64,000 bases of DNA, from contig NZ_LUKD01000006.1 in NCBI RefSeq assembly GCF_001592745.1, positions 166,120 through 230,119 of the forward strand, given 5' to 3'. Under the pieces are notes generated by a model. The model made no database searches. It saw only the letters and a list, made by a program, of their open reading frames with translations, and had not been told where the DNA came from. This stretch comes from Bdellovibrio bacteriovorus. GTDB lineage: Bacteria; Bdellovibrionota; Bdellovibrionia; Bdellovibrionales; Bdellovibrionaceae. Position 1 is the stretch's first letter. Each line of letters starts with the position of its first letter. A program made the position numbers and the translations under genes. This document shows positions 9,162 through 18,316 of the stretch, one piece after another.

Positions 9162-9800
9162 ATGTTGAAAAAAGAAATTGCCCGCCTTCTTACTGGTTTT
9201 CGACAATTCAAAGAAAAATTCTATGCAGGGGAAGACTCTGTTTACAGCAAACTGCAAAATGTCCAAAATCCTAAGACGTTGATCATCGGATGTTCGGACT
9301 CACGCGTGGATCCTGCGATTCTTTCATCGGCAGGACCAGGCGAACTTTTTGTGGTTCGTAACGTCGCGAATCTTGTTCCTCCTTGTGATCCCGATGGCGG
9401 TCGTCACGGTGTGAGTGCGGCGATTGAGTTTGCAGTCGTCAATTTGCGCGTAGAAACGGTGATCATTCTTGGGCATAGTCAGTGCGGCGGCATTCGCGCC
9501 CTTTTAAATCCGGAAAACATCATAGCGGGTGGCTTCCTTCACCAATGGGTGAAGATTGCGGAGCCGGCGAAAAAGCGTGCTATTGCCTTGGCTTCTTCCG
9601 ATGACTCCGTTCCTTTGTGGAGACTGTGCGAGCACGAAAGTATTCGCACATCGCTAGAGAATCTCAAATCCTTCCCCTTCGTGGCGGAGGCCATTGAAAC
9701 ACGTGGTTTGACACTGTTAGGGATTTACTTCGATATCGAAAAAGGTGAGCTCTTAGAGTTCAACGAAAAAACGGAATCCTTCACCCCGATTCCTTATTAA
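9162..9800 (+). CDS. beta-class carbonic anhydrase
   Basis: 212 residues from the ATG at 9162; a GTG at 9120 would add a poorly conserved tail, and family members begin close to the LLTGFRQFKEKF segment. Carbonic anhydrase interconverts carbon dioxide and bicarbonate. Zinc ligands are Cys44 (in GCSDSRVD, with the Asp46-Arg48 dyad), His105 and Cys108 (LGHSQCGG). It is cytosolic. A rho-independent terminator follows immediately, so it is probably monocistronic. There is no strong ribosome site before the chosen start, which is the only doubt. Confidence 0.93.
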   Translation: MLKKEIARLLTGFRQFKEKFYAGEDSVYSKLQNVQNPKTLIIGCSDSRVDPAILSSAGPGELFVVRNVANLVPPCDPDGGRHGVSAAIEFAVVNLRVETVIILGHSQCGGIRALLNPENIIAGGFLHQWVKIAEPAKKRAIALASSDDSVPLWRLCEHESIRTSLENLKSFPFVAEAIETRGLTLLGIYFDIEKGELLEFNEKTESFTPIPY

Positions 9801-9815
9801 AATCTGGATTGTAAC

Positions 9816-9840
9816 AAAGGCTCTGCAAAGAGCCTTTTTC
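9816..9840 (+). terminator. rho-independent terminator of carbonic anhydrase gene
   Basis: An eight-base stem (AAAGGCTC with GAGCCTTT, loop TGCAAA) runs straight into a T-rich tail, 15 bases after the stop codon. Confidence 0.85.
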
Positions 9841-9904
9841 ATTTGCGAACCTACAAATTTACAAGGCCTCTTCCTCGCGAGATACTGACGGCATCGGAGG
9901 ACGC

Positions 9905-10039
9905 ATGCCTGAAGAAAAAGATAAGAACCGAAAAGATGTTCCTGCACCCTTTAAGTTTTTTCTGGCTCACTCTGTTTGGCTATTTATTATCGGAATTATT
10001 CTGGCGGTCGCCGCATACTATAGCTTCTTCAAAAGCTAG
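9905..10039 (+). CDS. 44-residue single-span membrane protein
   Basis: A small gene with a strong ribosome site (GGAGG, four bases before ATG). The product starts MPEEKDKNRKD, a charged cytosolic head, followed by one hydrophobic helix (about residues 19-39, with WLFIIGIILAVAAYY) and a short FFKS tail. It is followed by its own terminator hairpin. No family is recognised. Support comes from the ribosome site, the protein-like composition and the terminator position. Confidence 0.7.
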   Translation: MPEEKDKNRKDVPAPFKFFLAHSVWLFIIGIILAVAAYYSFFKS

Positions 10040-10049
10040 AACAAAGAAT

Positions 10050-10080
10050 CCGTCCCTTTTCAAGGACGGACCTTCTTTTA
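10050..10080 (+). terminator. terminator after the 44-residue gene
   Basis: Inverted repeat CCGTCC / GGACGG with an eight-base loop, followed by a pyrimidine tail ccttctttta. Confidence 0.65.
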
Positions 10081-10086
10081 TTCCCA

Positions 10087-10626
10087 TTACATAGTCTGAT
10101 TTGTGGGGGCCATTTTTTGCTGAATCTCTTGAGCTTTCGTCAAGTGCTCTTGCACGTGCGTTTTTGTCTCTTCCAAGAAAGTTTTCAACTTTGGATCTTG
10201 CGCTGAAGGAATCAAACTTGAATCCAACTCTGTCAAAAGAGTTTGATGCATTTCGATTTGTTGAGTGATGTAAGTCTTATCGAAGTTTTCATCCTTCATT
10301 TTTTTAAGACCGCTCAACTTATTCTTCGCGTCTTTTTCCATCTCTTTACTTTTTGCGCTGGATTTCATTTTAATCTTAGAGTCTTTAGAGACGGACTTTC
10401 CTTCTTTTTTATTTTTCTTATGCTCATCCATCATATGCTTAGCAAAGTCTTTCACTTCGGAATTCTTCGCTTTATCTTCAGCCACATCGCCCGCATCGAT
10501 TTCCGCTTCATTTGCCACTTTCATGATTTCCATGATCTCACCGTCGGTATAAGTCGCCGCATGCGCTGTTGCGAAAGTGAATGAAGTCGCTAGCAATAAA
10601 GCCGATACACATTGTTTTGTATTCAT
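10087..10626 (-). CDS. DUF4142 periplasmic protein
   Basis: 179 residues with a signal peptide (MNTKQCVSALLL to AHA). The mature part is alpha-helical and lysine-rich, with the DUF4142 pattern of a long four-helix bundle: EIMKVANEAEIDAGDVAEDKAKNSE-like opening, FAKHMMDEHKK, and a C-terminal HVQEHLTKAQ. The family resembles ferritin-like bundles but has no known enzymatic role; members are often linked to stress survival. CAAGGAGA sits seven bases before the ATG. It is divergent from the small-protein gene at 10747. Confidence 0.88.
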   Translation of the reverse strand: MNTKQCVSALLLATSFTFATAHAATYTDGEIMEIMKVANEAEIDAGDVAEDKAKNSEVKDFAKHMMDEHKKNKKEGKSVSKDSKIKMKSSAKSKEMEKDAKNKLSGLKKMKDENFDKTYITQQIEMHQTLLTELDSSLIPSAQDPKLKTFLEETKTHVQEHLTKAQEIQQKMAPTNQTM

Positions 10627-10746
10627 GAGTTCTCCTTGTTGGTTTTTGTTAGTGGTCCCATGCTCAAGGTTTCGTTAAAGAAGCTCAATTGACAAAAAAG
10701 TAACGTGTTAATTAACGGTGGGCCGAATCTTGCATCGATTCAAAGC

Positions 10747-10968
10747 ATGAGCACACTAAAAGGACTATTCATACTATCATTGGGTGTTTGTTTGGGGGCC
10801 GCAGCCTCGATGACGATGGCTAAAAAAGCGACTTTGAGCAAACGAAGAGAAGCATTTCGCGATGAGGACGAATATGACGAGGTCAACGAAAGTTCGATGG
10901 AGTCATTTCCGGCCAGTGATCCTCCGGCATGGAGCAAGACTCCCAAAAATCCTGACGAATATCACTGA
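10747..10968 (+). CDS. 73-residue protein with SFPASDPPAW motif
   Basis: The ATG at 10747 is preferred over an upstream in-frame GTG because it opens a hydrophobic N-terminal segment (LKGLFILSLGVCLGAAASM) that looks like a membrane anchor. The rest is acidic and ends with SMESFPASDPPAWSKTP. The SFPASDPPxW motif recurs in many short uncharacterised bacterial proteins. No function is known. A strong hairpin terminator follows about 55 bases on. Confidence 0.7.
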   Translation: MSTLKGLFILSLGVCLGAAASMTMAKKATLSKRREAFRDEDEYDEVNESSMESFPASDPPAWSKTPKNPDEYH

Positions 10969-11021
10969 GGCGTCGGTGATTTGACGGGGCGAAATGTCCA
11001 CTCGACCTGGGGCAAAATAAA

Positions 11022-11050
11022 AAGGCTCTTGATTTCTCAAGAGCCCTTCT
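11022..11050. terminator. bidirectional terminator hairpin
   Basis: Nine-base perfect stem GGCTCTTGA / TCAAGAGCC with loop TTTC, between the convergent small-protein gene and the RND gene. Confidence 0.75.
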
Positions 11051-11072
11051 GACTTTTTGCATCTACTAAGGC

Positions 11073-14000
11073 TTATGCTTCGACTTCATCGCGATGTTTT
11101 TCACGACGGTCCCAGCGTGCAAAAAGACTGTACACACAAGGCACCACATAAAGAGTCAGGAACGTCGAAACAAAAACGCCCCCGATCACCGCGATGGCCA
11201 TCGGTTGACGAGCTTCCGCTCCCGGTCCAAGACTGAGTGCTGCTGGCACCGCACCGGCAATGGTCGCAAATGAAGTCATCAAGATAGGACGCAGACGTGT
11301 CGGACAGGCTTCGATCAAAGCCTGATGAACCGAAACATGTTCGGTGTCGCGACGTTGATTCGTAAAGTCCACGAGCAAGATCGAGTTCTTTTTCACGATA
11401 CCCATGAGCAAAATCAAACCAATCATACTAAAGATATTGAGCGACTGACCGCCGATCAAGAGCGCTAGGAAAGCACCCGAGAAGCTGAACGGCAACGCCA
11501 TAAAGACTGTGATCGGATCAATAAAGCTATTGAACTGCGACGCAAGTACCATGTAGGCGACAACAAATCCCATGATCAAAGCAAAGATCAAGCTGATAAA
11601 GCTTTGCTGGAACTCTTCAGCCGACCCGCTGATTATGACTTTATATTCTTGCGGCAGAATTTTTCGAGCCGCCGCCATCGCTTGATCGGAAGCCTGCTGC
11701 TGACTGAGCCCCGGTCCCATATTTCCGTAAATGATGATCGAACGTTGACGATTCTTACGAGAAATCGTCGAAGCCACCGACGCTTCTTTGATATCAACAA
11801 CATCCGCAATGGGCACAAGCTCGCCACGGTTGTTGCGGACCTTCAACTGACGAATGCGTTCGTGAGGTGCTTGTCCGTTTTCTGCCATCTTCACGCGAAT
11901 ATCATAGCGGTGGCCCCCTTTTTCGTAGCTGCCCACAACAACCCCACCCATCATCGCATTGAGGACTTCACCGATAGCGATAACACTCACGCCACGGTCG
12001 GAAGCCTTTTTGCGATTCGGGATGACTTGGATTTCTGGAGCACCGGCTTGATAGTCCGAACTTACGTCGGTCATGATTTTCTTATTCTTAAGCTCCTCAA
12101 CGATGGTTTCTGAGTACTTACCCAACTCATTCCAGTTCGGCCCTTGAATACTGAATTCAACGGGGAAGCCCTTACCACCGCCCCCACCGAATCCTTGTGT
12201 CGATGGATCCTGCACCTGAGGCTTTGCCTCTGGAATGGTTTTATTAAGGTATTCACGCACCACTTCGATGAACTGCTGCTGTGAAAGCTCTTTTCCTTTT
12301 TCTGGATCCTTCCCACGCTCGCCTTTAGGCTTTAGGTCCACGAAAATGATCGCGTTATTCGCTTCACCACCCGTAAAACCACCCGCCGCAACGAATGTCG
12401 ATTTCACTTCATTTCTTTTATGAAGGAAGTCCTCGATGATCTTTACTTTTTCATCTGTAAAAGAGATCGCCGACTTCGGCGGATTGCTGATTTGAATCAT
12501 CAAAGAGCTTTGATCTTGGGCGGGCTGGAACTCCCCTTTGAGGAAAGCCACAGAGCCAAAACTTAGAACAAAGAAGATCAAAGAGGCGAAGATCACCTTC
12601 CAACGGTGATTCAAAGAGACCTTCAATGAGCGGGTGTAAAGATCATGCAGGCGTTGATAACCCGCTTCGAAAGTTCTGCCAATTTTAGTTGTTCTTTCAC
12701 CCGACTCAACAAACTGCGACGCACGCATCGGAGTCAACGTCAGAGCTTCCAGAAGTGAAATCATCACCGCCGCACTCATCGTGACACCGAACTGGAATAA
12801 GAAGCGACCGATCAGACCTTCCATGAAGGCAATTGGTAAAAAGATCGCCACTAAAGACACAGAGGCCGCCATCGCCGCAAATGTGATTTCCCTAGCTCCG
12901 ACAAGCGCCGCATCCTTTTTCTTTTTTCCCATCTCTAAGTGACGGATGATGTTTTCTAAGACCATGATCGCGTCGTCGACAACGATACCGATCGCCAAAC
13001 TAAGTCCCATCAACGTGAAGATGTTCAGCGTAAAGCCCGCAAAATAAAGAATGATAAAACTTCCTAAAACGGAAGTCGGAATCGCCAACAAGACGTTGAA
13101 CGTCGAAGACCAAGATCCTAAGAATAGCCAACACACTAAAGAAGTTAAAATTGCGGCCAAAATCAAAGTCAGAACCAATTCGTGAACGGACTCTTCAACG
13201 AACTTCGTTCCATCATAGTTCACGACAATTTGCATGCCCTCAGGCAAAGTCTTTTGAATCTCGACGATACGATCTTTCACCGCGTGAGCGACCGACACCG
13301 CATTTGATCCACGTTGTTTAACTACGCCAAGACCGACGGCAAACTTTCCATTGGCACGTGCAAACTGGACAACGTCGACGGTGCCTTCTTTAAAGTCAGC
13401 GACGCGCTCTAAAGGAATCGGACTGTAGTTGGGTCCCCCGCCGCGAGAATTCACTAGAATATTATGGAATTGATCTAGCTTTTTCGCTTCACCCAAGGTG
13501 CGCAGACTGTATTCCGTCTTATTATACTCTGCTCGACCCGCCGGTGGTTCTGCATGTTCGTTACGTAAGGTCGTGACGACATCGGAAACAGAAAGGGCAT
13601 ATTTATGCAAATCTTCATTACGCACCCACACGCGCAGGTTCGGCTCTAAATAACCAGGCATCCACAGATTTCCGACTCCAGGAACTGTGGTTAAGCGATC
13701 GCGAATCTGGTCGTTCACGTAAACCATCATATCCTGCAAAGGCATTTGGTTACTCGAAACCGACAGCCACATGATCGGGAAATCTTCCGGATTGATTTTC
13801 ATCACGGTCGGAGGATCCATATCCTGAGGAAGGGCGCCTTGGATTTGCGCCATCTTCGCCTGTACGTCCTGGAAGGCCACATCAATATTGACCTCAAGAT
13901 CAAACTCAATAGTGACGTCGGCCGTACTGTTTCGAGCAATCGACGTGATATTTTTCACTCCTTGAATACTGATCAAGGCATCTTCGATCGGATCGATCAC

Positions 14001-14186
14001 ATCGGCTTCCATCACTTCTGGTGCCGCCCCTTCGTATCGAACTGAAAGAGAGATGACTGGGAAGTCCACATCTGGAAGTTCACTGACCCCCATGCGCATA
14101 AAGCTGATCGCCCCGAATACGATCAAGCCAAACATCAACATCCAAGCAAATACGGGCTTACGGATTGATAAATCGGATAAAGTCAT
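11073..14186 (-). CDS. RND efflux transporter, HAE1 (AcrB/MexF) family
   Basis: 1037 residues, the usual length of hydrophobe/amphiphile exporters of the inner membrane, which use proton flow to expel drugs or envelope compounds. The start MTLSDLSIRKPVFAWMLMFGLIVFG is the standard first helix. The proton relay is visible as GIVVDDAIMVLEN (paired Asp, helix 4) and MGIVKKNSILLVDF (Lys, helix 10). Two large periplasmic loops lie between helices 1-2 and 7-8. It is three bases downstream of the TolC-type gene on the same strand, so the two are co-transcribed. No membrane-fusion (adaptor) gene is adjacent, although such pumps require one. Confidence 0.95.
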   Translation of the reverse strand: MTLSDLSIRKPVFAWMLMFGLIVFGAISFMRMGVSELPDVDFPVISLSVRYEGAAPEVMEADVIDPIEDALISIQGVKNITSIARNSTADVTIEFDLEVNIDVAFQDVQAKMAQIQGALPQDMDPPTVMKINPEDFPIMWLSVSSNQMPLQDMMVYVNDQIRDRLTTVPGVGNLWMPGYLEPNLRVWVRNEDLHKYALSVSDVVTTLRNEHAEPPAGRAEYNKTEYSLRTLGEAKKLDQFHNILVNSRGGGPNYSPIPLERVADFKEGTVDVVQFARANGKFAVGLGVVKQRGSNAVSVAHAVKDRIVEIQKTLPEGMQIVVNYDGTKFVEESVHELVLTLILAAILTSLVCWLFLGSWSSTFNVLLAIPTSVLGSFIILYFAGFTLNIFTLMGLSLAIGIVVDDAIMVLENIIRHLEMGKKKKDAALVGAREITFAAMAASVSLVAIFLPIAFMEGLIGRFLFQFGVTMSAAVMISLLEALTLTPMRASQFVESGERTTKIGRTFEAGYQRLHDLYTRSLKVSLNHRWKVIFASLIFFVLSFGSVAFLKGEFQPAQDQSSLMIQISNPPKSAISFTDEKVKIIEDFLHKRNEVKSTFVAAGGFTGGEANNAIIFVDLKPKGERGKDPEKGKELSQQQFIEVVREYLNKTIPEAKPQVQDPSTQGFGGGGGKGFPVEFSIQGPNWNELGKYSETIVEELKNKKIMTDVSSDYQAGAPEIQVIPNRKKASDRGVSVIAIGEVLNAMMGGVVVGSYEKGGHRYDIRVKMAENGQAPHERIRQLKVRNNRGELVPIADVVDIKEASVASTISRKNRQRSIIIYGNMGPGLSQQQASDQAMAAARKILPQEYKVIISGSAEEFQQSFISLIFALIMGFVVAYMVLASQFNSFIDPITVFMALPFSFSGAFLALLIGGQSLNIFSMIGLILLMGIVKKNSILLVDFTNQRRDTEHVSVHQALIEACPTRLRPILMTSFATIAGAVPAALSLGPGAEARQPMAIAVIGGVFVSTFLTLYVVPCVYSLFARWDRREKHRDEVEA

Positions 14187-14189
14187 TGT

Positions 14190-15464
14190 CTAGTCTTCCT
14201 TCACTGCCGGCGCTATCATTTCAGCCGCGGCAATTTGCAAACGTACAAGTTCAGATTGAGCCGCAAAGCGCGCTTGGTCTAAAGCGCGCGAAGCCACGCG
14301 GAAATCCGTCAACGCGATTTGCACATCGACGTTACGGGACAGGCCGCGACGATAATCACGCTGAAGAACTTGGTAGTTCTTCTCGGACAGGCTGGTGGCT
14401 TTTTCTAAAGCCGCCACCTGATTTAAACGCGATTGATAATTTTCATAGTAGGCGCGAATCTCCTGATCCGCTTGGCGACGCAAACGGGTTAAAGTTAAAT
14501 CCGCTTCAATTCTTCGAGAGGCGGCCTCGCGCACTTTGGCTTGAGTCGTGCCCCCTTCAAAAATCGGCAAGGTCAACGTAAACTGCACGTCCCACTTTAA
14601 GTCTTCACTGAATCCTTCAGGACGCTTCAGGTAATAATTCCCGGCAACATCCAAAGAAGGCCAGTGTCCACCTTTAGCGATTTTCACTTCTTCCTCGGCG
14701 GCAGTATACAATTCGCGCGCCGACTTCACGTCATAGCGTTCTTCAATCCGTTTCAAATAATAATCCAAAGAATTGATGCTCTTATTCTTCGTCAGCGCAG
14801 GGTCCGTTAAAGTCTCATTCGCTGGAAGGCCGGTGATAAACGCGAACAGTTCGCGGGCCATTTTTAGGTTTCCACTGACGATTTGCGATTCCGCTTTCAA
14901 GCCAGCCTGGCTGGATTGTGCCGTCAAAACCTCTGAAGAGTTGGATTCACCACGACGTACACGTCCGCTCAACTCAGACACACGTTCGTCATAGAGCTTG
15001 ATTTGCACTTCCAGGTTTTTTAAATCCTGCTCAAGCGTTAGAATGTTCAGATAAGAATTTGCCACATCTTGATAAAGCTGCAAAAGGGCCTGATTGCGGG
15101 CCTCTTCCTGGGACTCTAAAAGATCTTTTTGCTGGCGAATCCCAGCAAACTCGCGCAGGCCGCGAAACAAAACTTGATTCGCAGAAAGCGCCACCGTTGT
15201 TTGTCGGTCCGGAAAGATCTCTTGGGCTAAAGGATCTTTGGCTTCCGGTTGCATGAAGTAAGTCGCTTTGGCCGAGATTTGTGGGTACAAACCGCCGCGC
15301 AATTGCGAAACACGTTCTTTCGCTTGCGTGACTTTTGCGTTTTGCAAGCCAACAGTTTCGTTCTTCTGTAAAGCTGACTGATAAGCTTCTTGAAGTGTGG
15401 CTGAAAATGCAGGGCTTATTGTTAAAAAAGGAATTATCAACGATAGAAGTGCATGTTTTGACAT
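14190..15464 (-). CDS. TolC-family outer-membrane efflux protein
   Basis: 424 residues with a signal peptide (MSKHALLSLIIPF to FSA). The protein has two internally related halves rich in alanine, glutamine and glutamate heptads, the coiled-coil helices of the OEP family trimeric channel. Typical segments are LQEAYQSALQKNETV near the N-terminus and YRRGLSRNVDVQIALTDF near the C-terminus. It provides the outer-membrane exit for the RND pump encoded immediately downstream. The adaptor that usually precedes it is absent; upstream lies an unrelated gene. Confidence 0.93.
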   Translation of the reverse strand: MSKHALLSLIIPFLTISPAFSATLQEAYQSALQKNETVGLQNAKVTQAKERVSQLRGGLYPQISAKATYFMQPEAKDPLAQEIFPDRQTTVALSANQVLFRGLREFAGIRQQKDLLESQEEARNQALLQLYQDVANSYLNILTLEQDLKNLEVQIKLYDERVSELSGRVRRGESNSSEVLTAQSSQAGLKAESQIVSGNLKMARELFAFITGLPANETLTDPALTKNKSINSLDYYLKRIEERYDVKSARELYTAAEEEVKIAKGGHWPSLDVAGNYYLKRPEGFSEDLKWDVQFTLTLPIFEGGTTQAKVREAASRRIEADLTLTRLRRQADQEIRAYYENYQSRLNQVAALEKATSLSEKNYQVLQRDYRRGLSRNVDVQIALTDFRVASRALDQARFAAQSELVRLQIAAAEMIAPAVKED

Positions 15465-15582
15465 GGCCCCATTCTTACTTAGAGCTGGAATTTTTCAAAA
15501 CAAAGATTTTTTATGGCCTCACTGCGGCACGCGGAGCGGATAAGCGGTCGACGACGAGATCATCGGCCGCTTAGTCAGCTAA

Positions 15583-16044
15583 TTAGATAGTTGCAGAGCG
15601 TAAATCAGACATCGGCCACAGGCGCTCTTTTAAGTCCGTCGTGGTCGCAGCGGTCACAAGATCTTTGGGAATCTCTTGAACAATGCATTGCCGTACTTCC
15701 TTACTTAATAGTCCTCGTAAGCGACCGAGGCACTGGGGCTCGGCAATAAGTACGAGTTCTTCAAACAAGTGCTGCTGGCAAGAATCGTACAAGAATTGCG
15801 AAACCTGTTTGGCAAACTCTTGGGCGACGTGTTCCGTCGGAGAATCAATCTTCTCACGCCCCATTCCGTGAGTGGTAAAGCCAGAAACAAAGCTTCCAGG
15901 CTTATCAGCGTTGATATCCTGCGCTTTTAATCGGCCTCGAGGATTCGACAGTTTTGTGACGAATTGCACATCTGCGGAGCGGTTGTTTCCATGTTCAAAA
16001 ATCTTAGCTTCAGAACGGTTGACGACACAAATCCAAGTTTTCAT
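15583..16044 (-). CDS. Host_attach (AtsA-like, eRF1-fold) family protein
   Basis: About 153 residues. ATG at 16044 is preferred over 16050 because the AGAGAGG site is then six bases upstream instead of touching the codon. The sequence WICVVNRSEAKIFEHG, the GRLKAQDINADKPG-like linker, the HVAQEFAKQVSQFL helix and LVLIAEPQCLGRLRGLL followed by a VTAATTTDLKERLWP tail match the bacterial family annotated as required for attachment to host cells, which has an eRF1-domain-like fold (BaeRF superfamily). Cytosolic. It is divergent from another BaeRF-like gene at 16181. Actual function is unknown; the family name derives from one plant-associated system. Confidence 0.8.
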   Translation of the reverse strand: MKTWICVVNRSEAKIFEHGNNRSADVQFVTKLSNPRGRLKAQDINADKPGSFVSGFTTHGMGREKIDSPTEHVAQEFAKQVSQFLYDSCQQHLFEELVLIAEPQCLGRLRGLLSKEVRQCIVQEIPKDLVTAATTTDLKERLWPMSDLRSATI

Positions 16045-16180
16045 GTTCATCCTCTCTGCTGTAAGTTTGAGGGCCTTCTTTCATTGTAGTGAACTTGGGA
16101 ATTTTTCCCCACATGACTCCTCACACTGGACTGTCAAATGACTTTTTGTGTTCCTTGTCGGTTGAGAGGATAATGGACAC

Positions 16181-17314
16181 ATGATTGAAAAGATGACACA
16201 CGATGATCTTTTACGTCTTACATCCGTCCAGGATGGTCCCTGTATCTCCATTTACATTCCGGCGATGCCGTCGAAAACTTTGCAAATGGAATACGAGGCA
16301 CTGGTCCGTCGTGCCGTGCATCTGCTTTCTTACGACCAAAGAAAAGAACGACACCAAGAACTTCTCGACGCTCTTTATAACTTTAATCCGGCTGAATTTT
16401 TGGAATCTGAAAAAGAAGGTCTGGCGATCTTTGTTAATAAGCATTGGACCGGGTACTACGTCGCAGGTCACGAGTTGCCTTCGAAAGTCGTCGTGGCGGA
16501 ATCCTTCCACTTAAAACCTCTGATCGAGGATTTGCAAGGACACAACACCTATCACGCCTTGGTATTAACGCCGTCTGAAGCGGTGCTTTTCAGTTGCGAC
16601 GGCAGCCGGGGCAGCGAGATCCACACCTTCCTTTATCATCATGGCCAGCACAGCAATAGCATGCACTGGAAATATCAGGATGAAACTGAAACCTTCCAAA
16701 TACCGCATTTAAAATCTCATTCGCGTGGTCGCGGTACTCAGGACAATCACCTCAAGAAAAAATCCAGCGGGAAATTATTCTTGAAATGGATTGAATCGAA
16801 AATCTCTAAAGAGACCGGTTATAAAACTTTACCTCTGTTCGTATTTACTAGCGATATTATATTTCACGCTTACAAAGAAGTGTCGGCTCACGCGGAGCCT
16901 GTTTTGTGTAAAGTGGACCCGACGAAGGGAATTCCTCGTATCGAGGCCATCACTCACCAAGCGAATTTACATATCCAAAAGAATCAGTCCCAACAGCGCA
17001 ATGTTTCGACGATGGACATTGATGAGATGGCCCGTCAAAAAAGGGTTATCGATGATTTGGTGAAAATCTCACGCGCCGCTTTAGGTGGAAAAGTACGAAC
17101 TCTTTTCATTCGCGATAACAGTGAGATCTGGGGGCAGTTGCATCGAGGCAGCGCGGAAATCACTTTCCATGAAAAACAGCAGGATGCCAAAGACGATGAT
17201 ATTCTTGATGACATCGCCTGTGAAGTCATCCGCCACGGAGGAGAAGTCATTGTCCTTAATGATAAGGACATGCCGACATCTTCACCGGCTGCGGCGATTC
17301 TCAATCTTCAGTAA
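16181..17314 (+). CDS. BaeRF-like (bacterial eRF1-fold) protein
   Basis: 377 residues, cytosolic, start supported by AGAGGA nine bases upstream. N-terminal LTSVQDGPCISIYIPAMP is the opening seen in BaeRF family 3/7 proteins (bacterial archaeo-eukaryotic release factor homologues). The middle domain (FVNKHWTGYYVAGHELP, then LVLTPSEAVLFSCDGSRGSEI) corresponds to the eRF1 domain-2-like segment, and the C-terminal part (ALGGKVRTLFIRDNSEIWG, EVIRHGGEVIVLNDKDMP) to the domain-3-like, Pelota-type L7Ae-like segment. These proteins are proposed to act on ribosomes or RNA; no activity is proven here. The stop abuts the convergent Ppx-like gene. Confidence 0.75.
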   Translation: MIEKMTHDDLLRLTSVQDGPCISIYIPAMPSKTLQMEYEALVRRAVHLLSYDQRKERHQELLDALYNFNPAEFLESEKEGLAIFVNKHWTGYYVAGHELPSKVVVAESFHLKPLIEDLQGHNTYHALVLTPSEAVLFSCDGSRGSEIHTFLYHHGQHSNSMHWKYQDETETFQIPHLKSHSRGRGTQDNHLKKKSSGKLFLKWIESKISKETGYKTLPLFVFTSDIIFHAYKEVSAHAEPVLCKVDPTKGIPRIEAITHQANLHIQKNQSQQRNVSTMDIDEMARQKRVIDDLVKISRAALGGKVRTLFIRDNSEIWGQLHRGSAEITFHEKQQDAKDDDILDDIACEVIRHGGEVIVLNDKDMPTSSPAAAILNLQ

Positions 17315-18316
17315 TTATTTCGATTGAAGGCTCTGGTAAATAAGTCCTTGTCCTAAAGACGCTTGCACCGTCTCGACTTTTGAAATCTTTAAGGCCTGCA
17401 TGTATCCCAAAACCAAAGCTAAGTTAGACACATCCGAAATTTTATAATCGCCCTCAAGCTGGCTGTCGTTCAGTTGAGCGCGTTTATTTAAAGCCTCCCC
17501 AAGCTGGCCAGACGTAAACTCGTGGGCGCCGGAATGAGCCTGTCTTTGTACGGACGCTGACAACACGCCGCCTACGCCAATCCAACGAGCCTTCGATGCG
17601 ATCTCTTTAAAGTACTTCGGAACGTTCAAGTATGCGTGATTCTTGGCTAGCTGCAAAGCGGCTTCTTTTTGCATTCCCAGGGGATTCGGCGAAGACACCT
17701 CTGCAGGATTTTTAAACTGCAGAACTTGCAAAATTTTATTCTTAAAAGTCACCGAAGCCAGGTCACCTTGATAGATGTGAACCTTGCCGTGATCGCGAGA
17801 ATACATCTGCATAGATCCACCACCGATGTCCCATACAACCATAAGCTCTGTCGGTTCTATCTTCTTTTGTGCCAGGGCCGACCAATACCCGAGTTCTGCC
17901 TCGCGCTCTTGAGAAATAACTTGCACCGGAATACCGATTTCTTCCGAAATCTTTTCTGCTGTCGTCTTCCCGTTTTTAGCGACTCGGAATACAGAAGTGG
18001 CCACGCCTTCAATGCGCGTGACTTGAAGCTCTTTCATTTTTGCGACGAAGTTTTTAATTTTTGGATAGGCGGCTTGAACTGTCGCTGCTGGAATTTCTTT
18101 TGTAGAAGATTTTTCCAGAGCCTCATTTAAAGCTAAAGGCAAACGGTCTTCATACAGCACAGAGACGATTTTCTTCGCACAAATATCAACTACCGCCGCG
18201 AAGGCCTTTGTCGTTCCCGATCCAAAATCAAGAGCACCCCTTCTTTCTTCACAATTGTTTGCAAAAGCGAAACTGGCACTGAAGAAAAGGCTTAAAATGA
18301 GGATTGATTTTTTCAT
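17315..18316 (-). CDS. secreted Ppx/GppA-like phosphatase
   Basis: 333 residues. The ATG at 18316 overlaps the kefB stop as ATGA, with GGAG nine bases upstream, so it is preferred over 18331. The product has an N-terminal signal peptide (MKKSILILSLFFSASFAFA) and then an ASKHA-fold Ppx/GppA domain: LDFGSGTTKAFAAVVD (phosphate-1 loop), EGVATSVFRVAKNG, VVWDIGGGSMQMY (phosphate-2) and IGVGGVL. Relatives hydrolyse polyphosphate or pppGpp in the cytosol and have no signal peptide. Periplasmic location here is inferred. Coupling to the potassium efflux gene suggests a shared response, but the substrate is unknown. Confidence 0.8.
   Translation of the reverse strand: MKKSILILSLFFSASFAFANNCEERRGALDFGSGTTKAFAAVVDICAKKIVSVLYEDRLPLALNEALEKSSTKEIPAATVQAAYPKIKNFVAKMKELQVTRIEGVATSVFRVAKNGKTTAEKISEEIGIPVQVISQEREAELGYWSALAQKKIEPTELMVVWDIGGGSMQMYSRDHGKVHIYQGDLASVTFKNKILQVLQFKNPAEVSSPNPLGMQKEAALQLAKNHAYLNVPKYFKEIASKARWIGVGGVLSASVQRQAHSGAHEFTSGQLGEALNKRAQLNDSQLEGDYKISDVSNLALVLGYMQALKISKVETVQASLGQGLIYQSLQSK

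Noticed and set aside
11604..12113. 169-residue frame opposite the RND gene
   Set aside because: Antisense shadow of a well-supported transporter; composition is biased and no family is visible.
15541..15572. TAAGCGG / CCGCTTA inverted repeat between tolC and the Host_attach gene
   Set aside because: A seven-base stem with an 18-base loop and no T tract; not convincing as terminator or operator.
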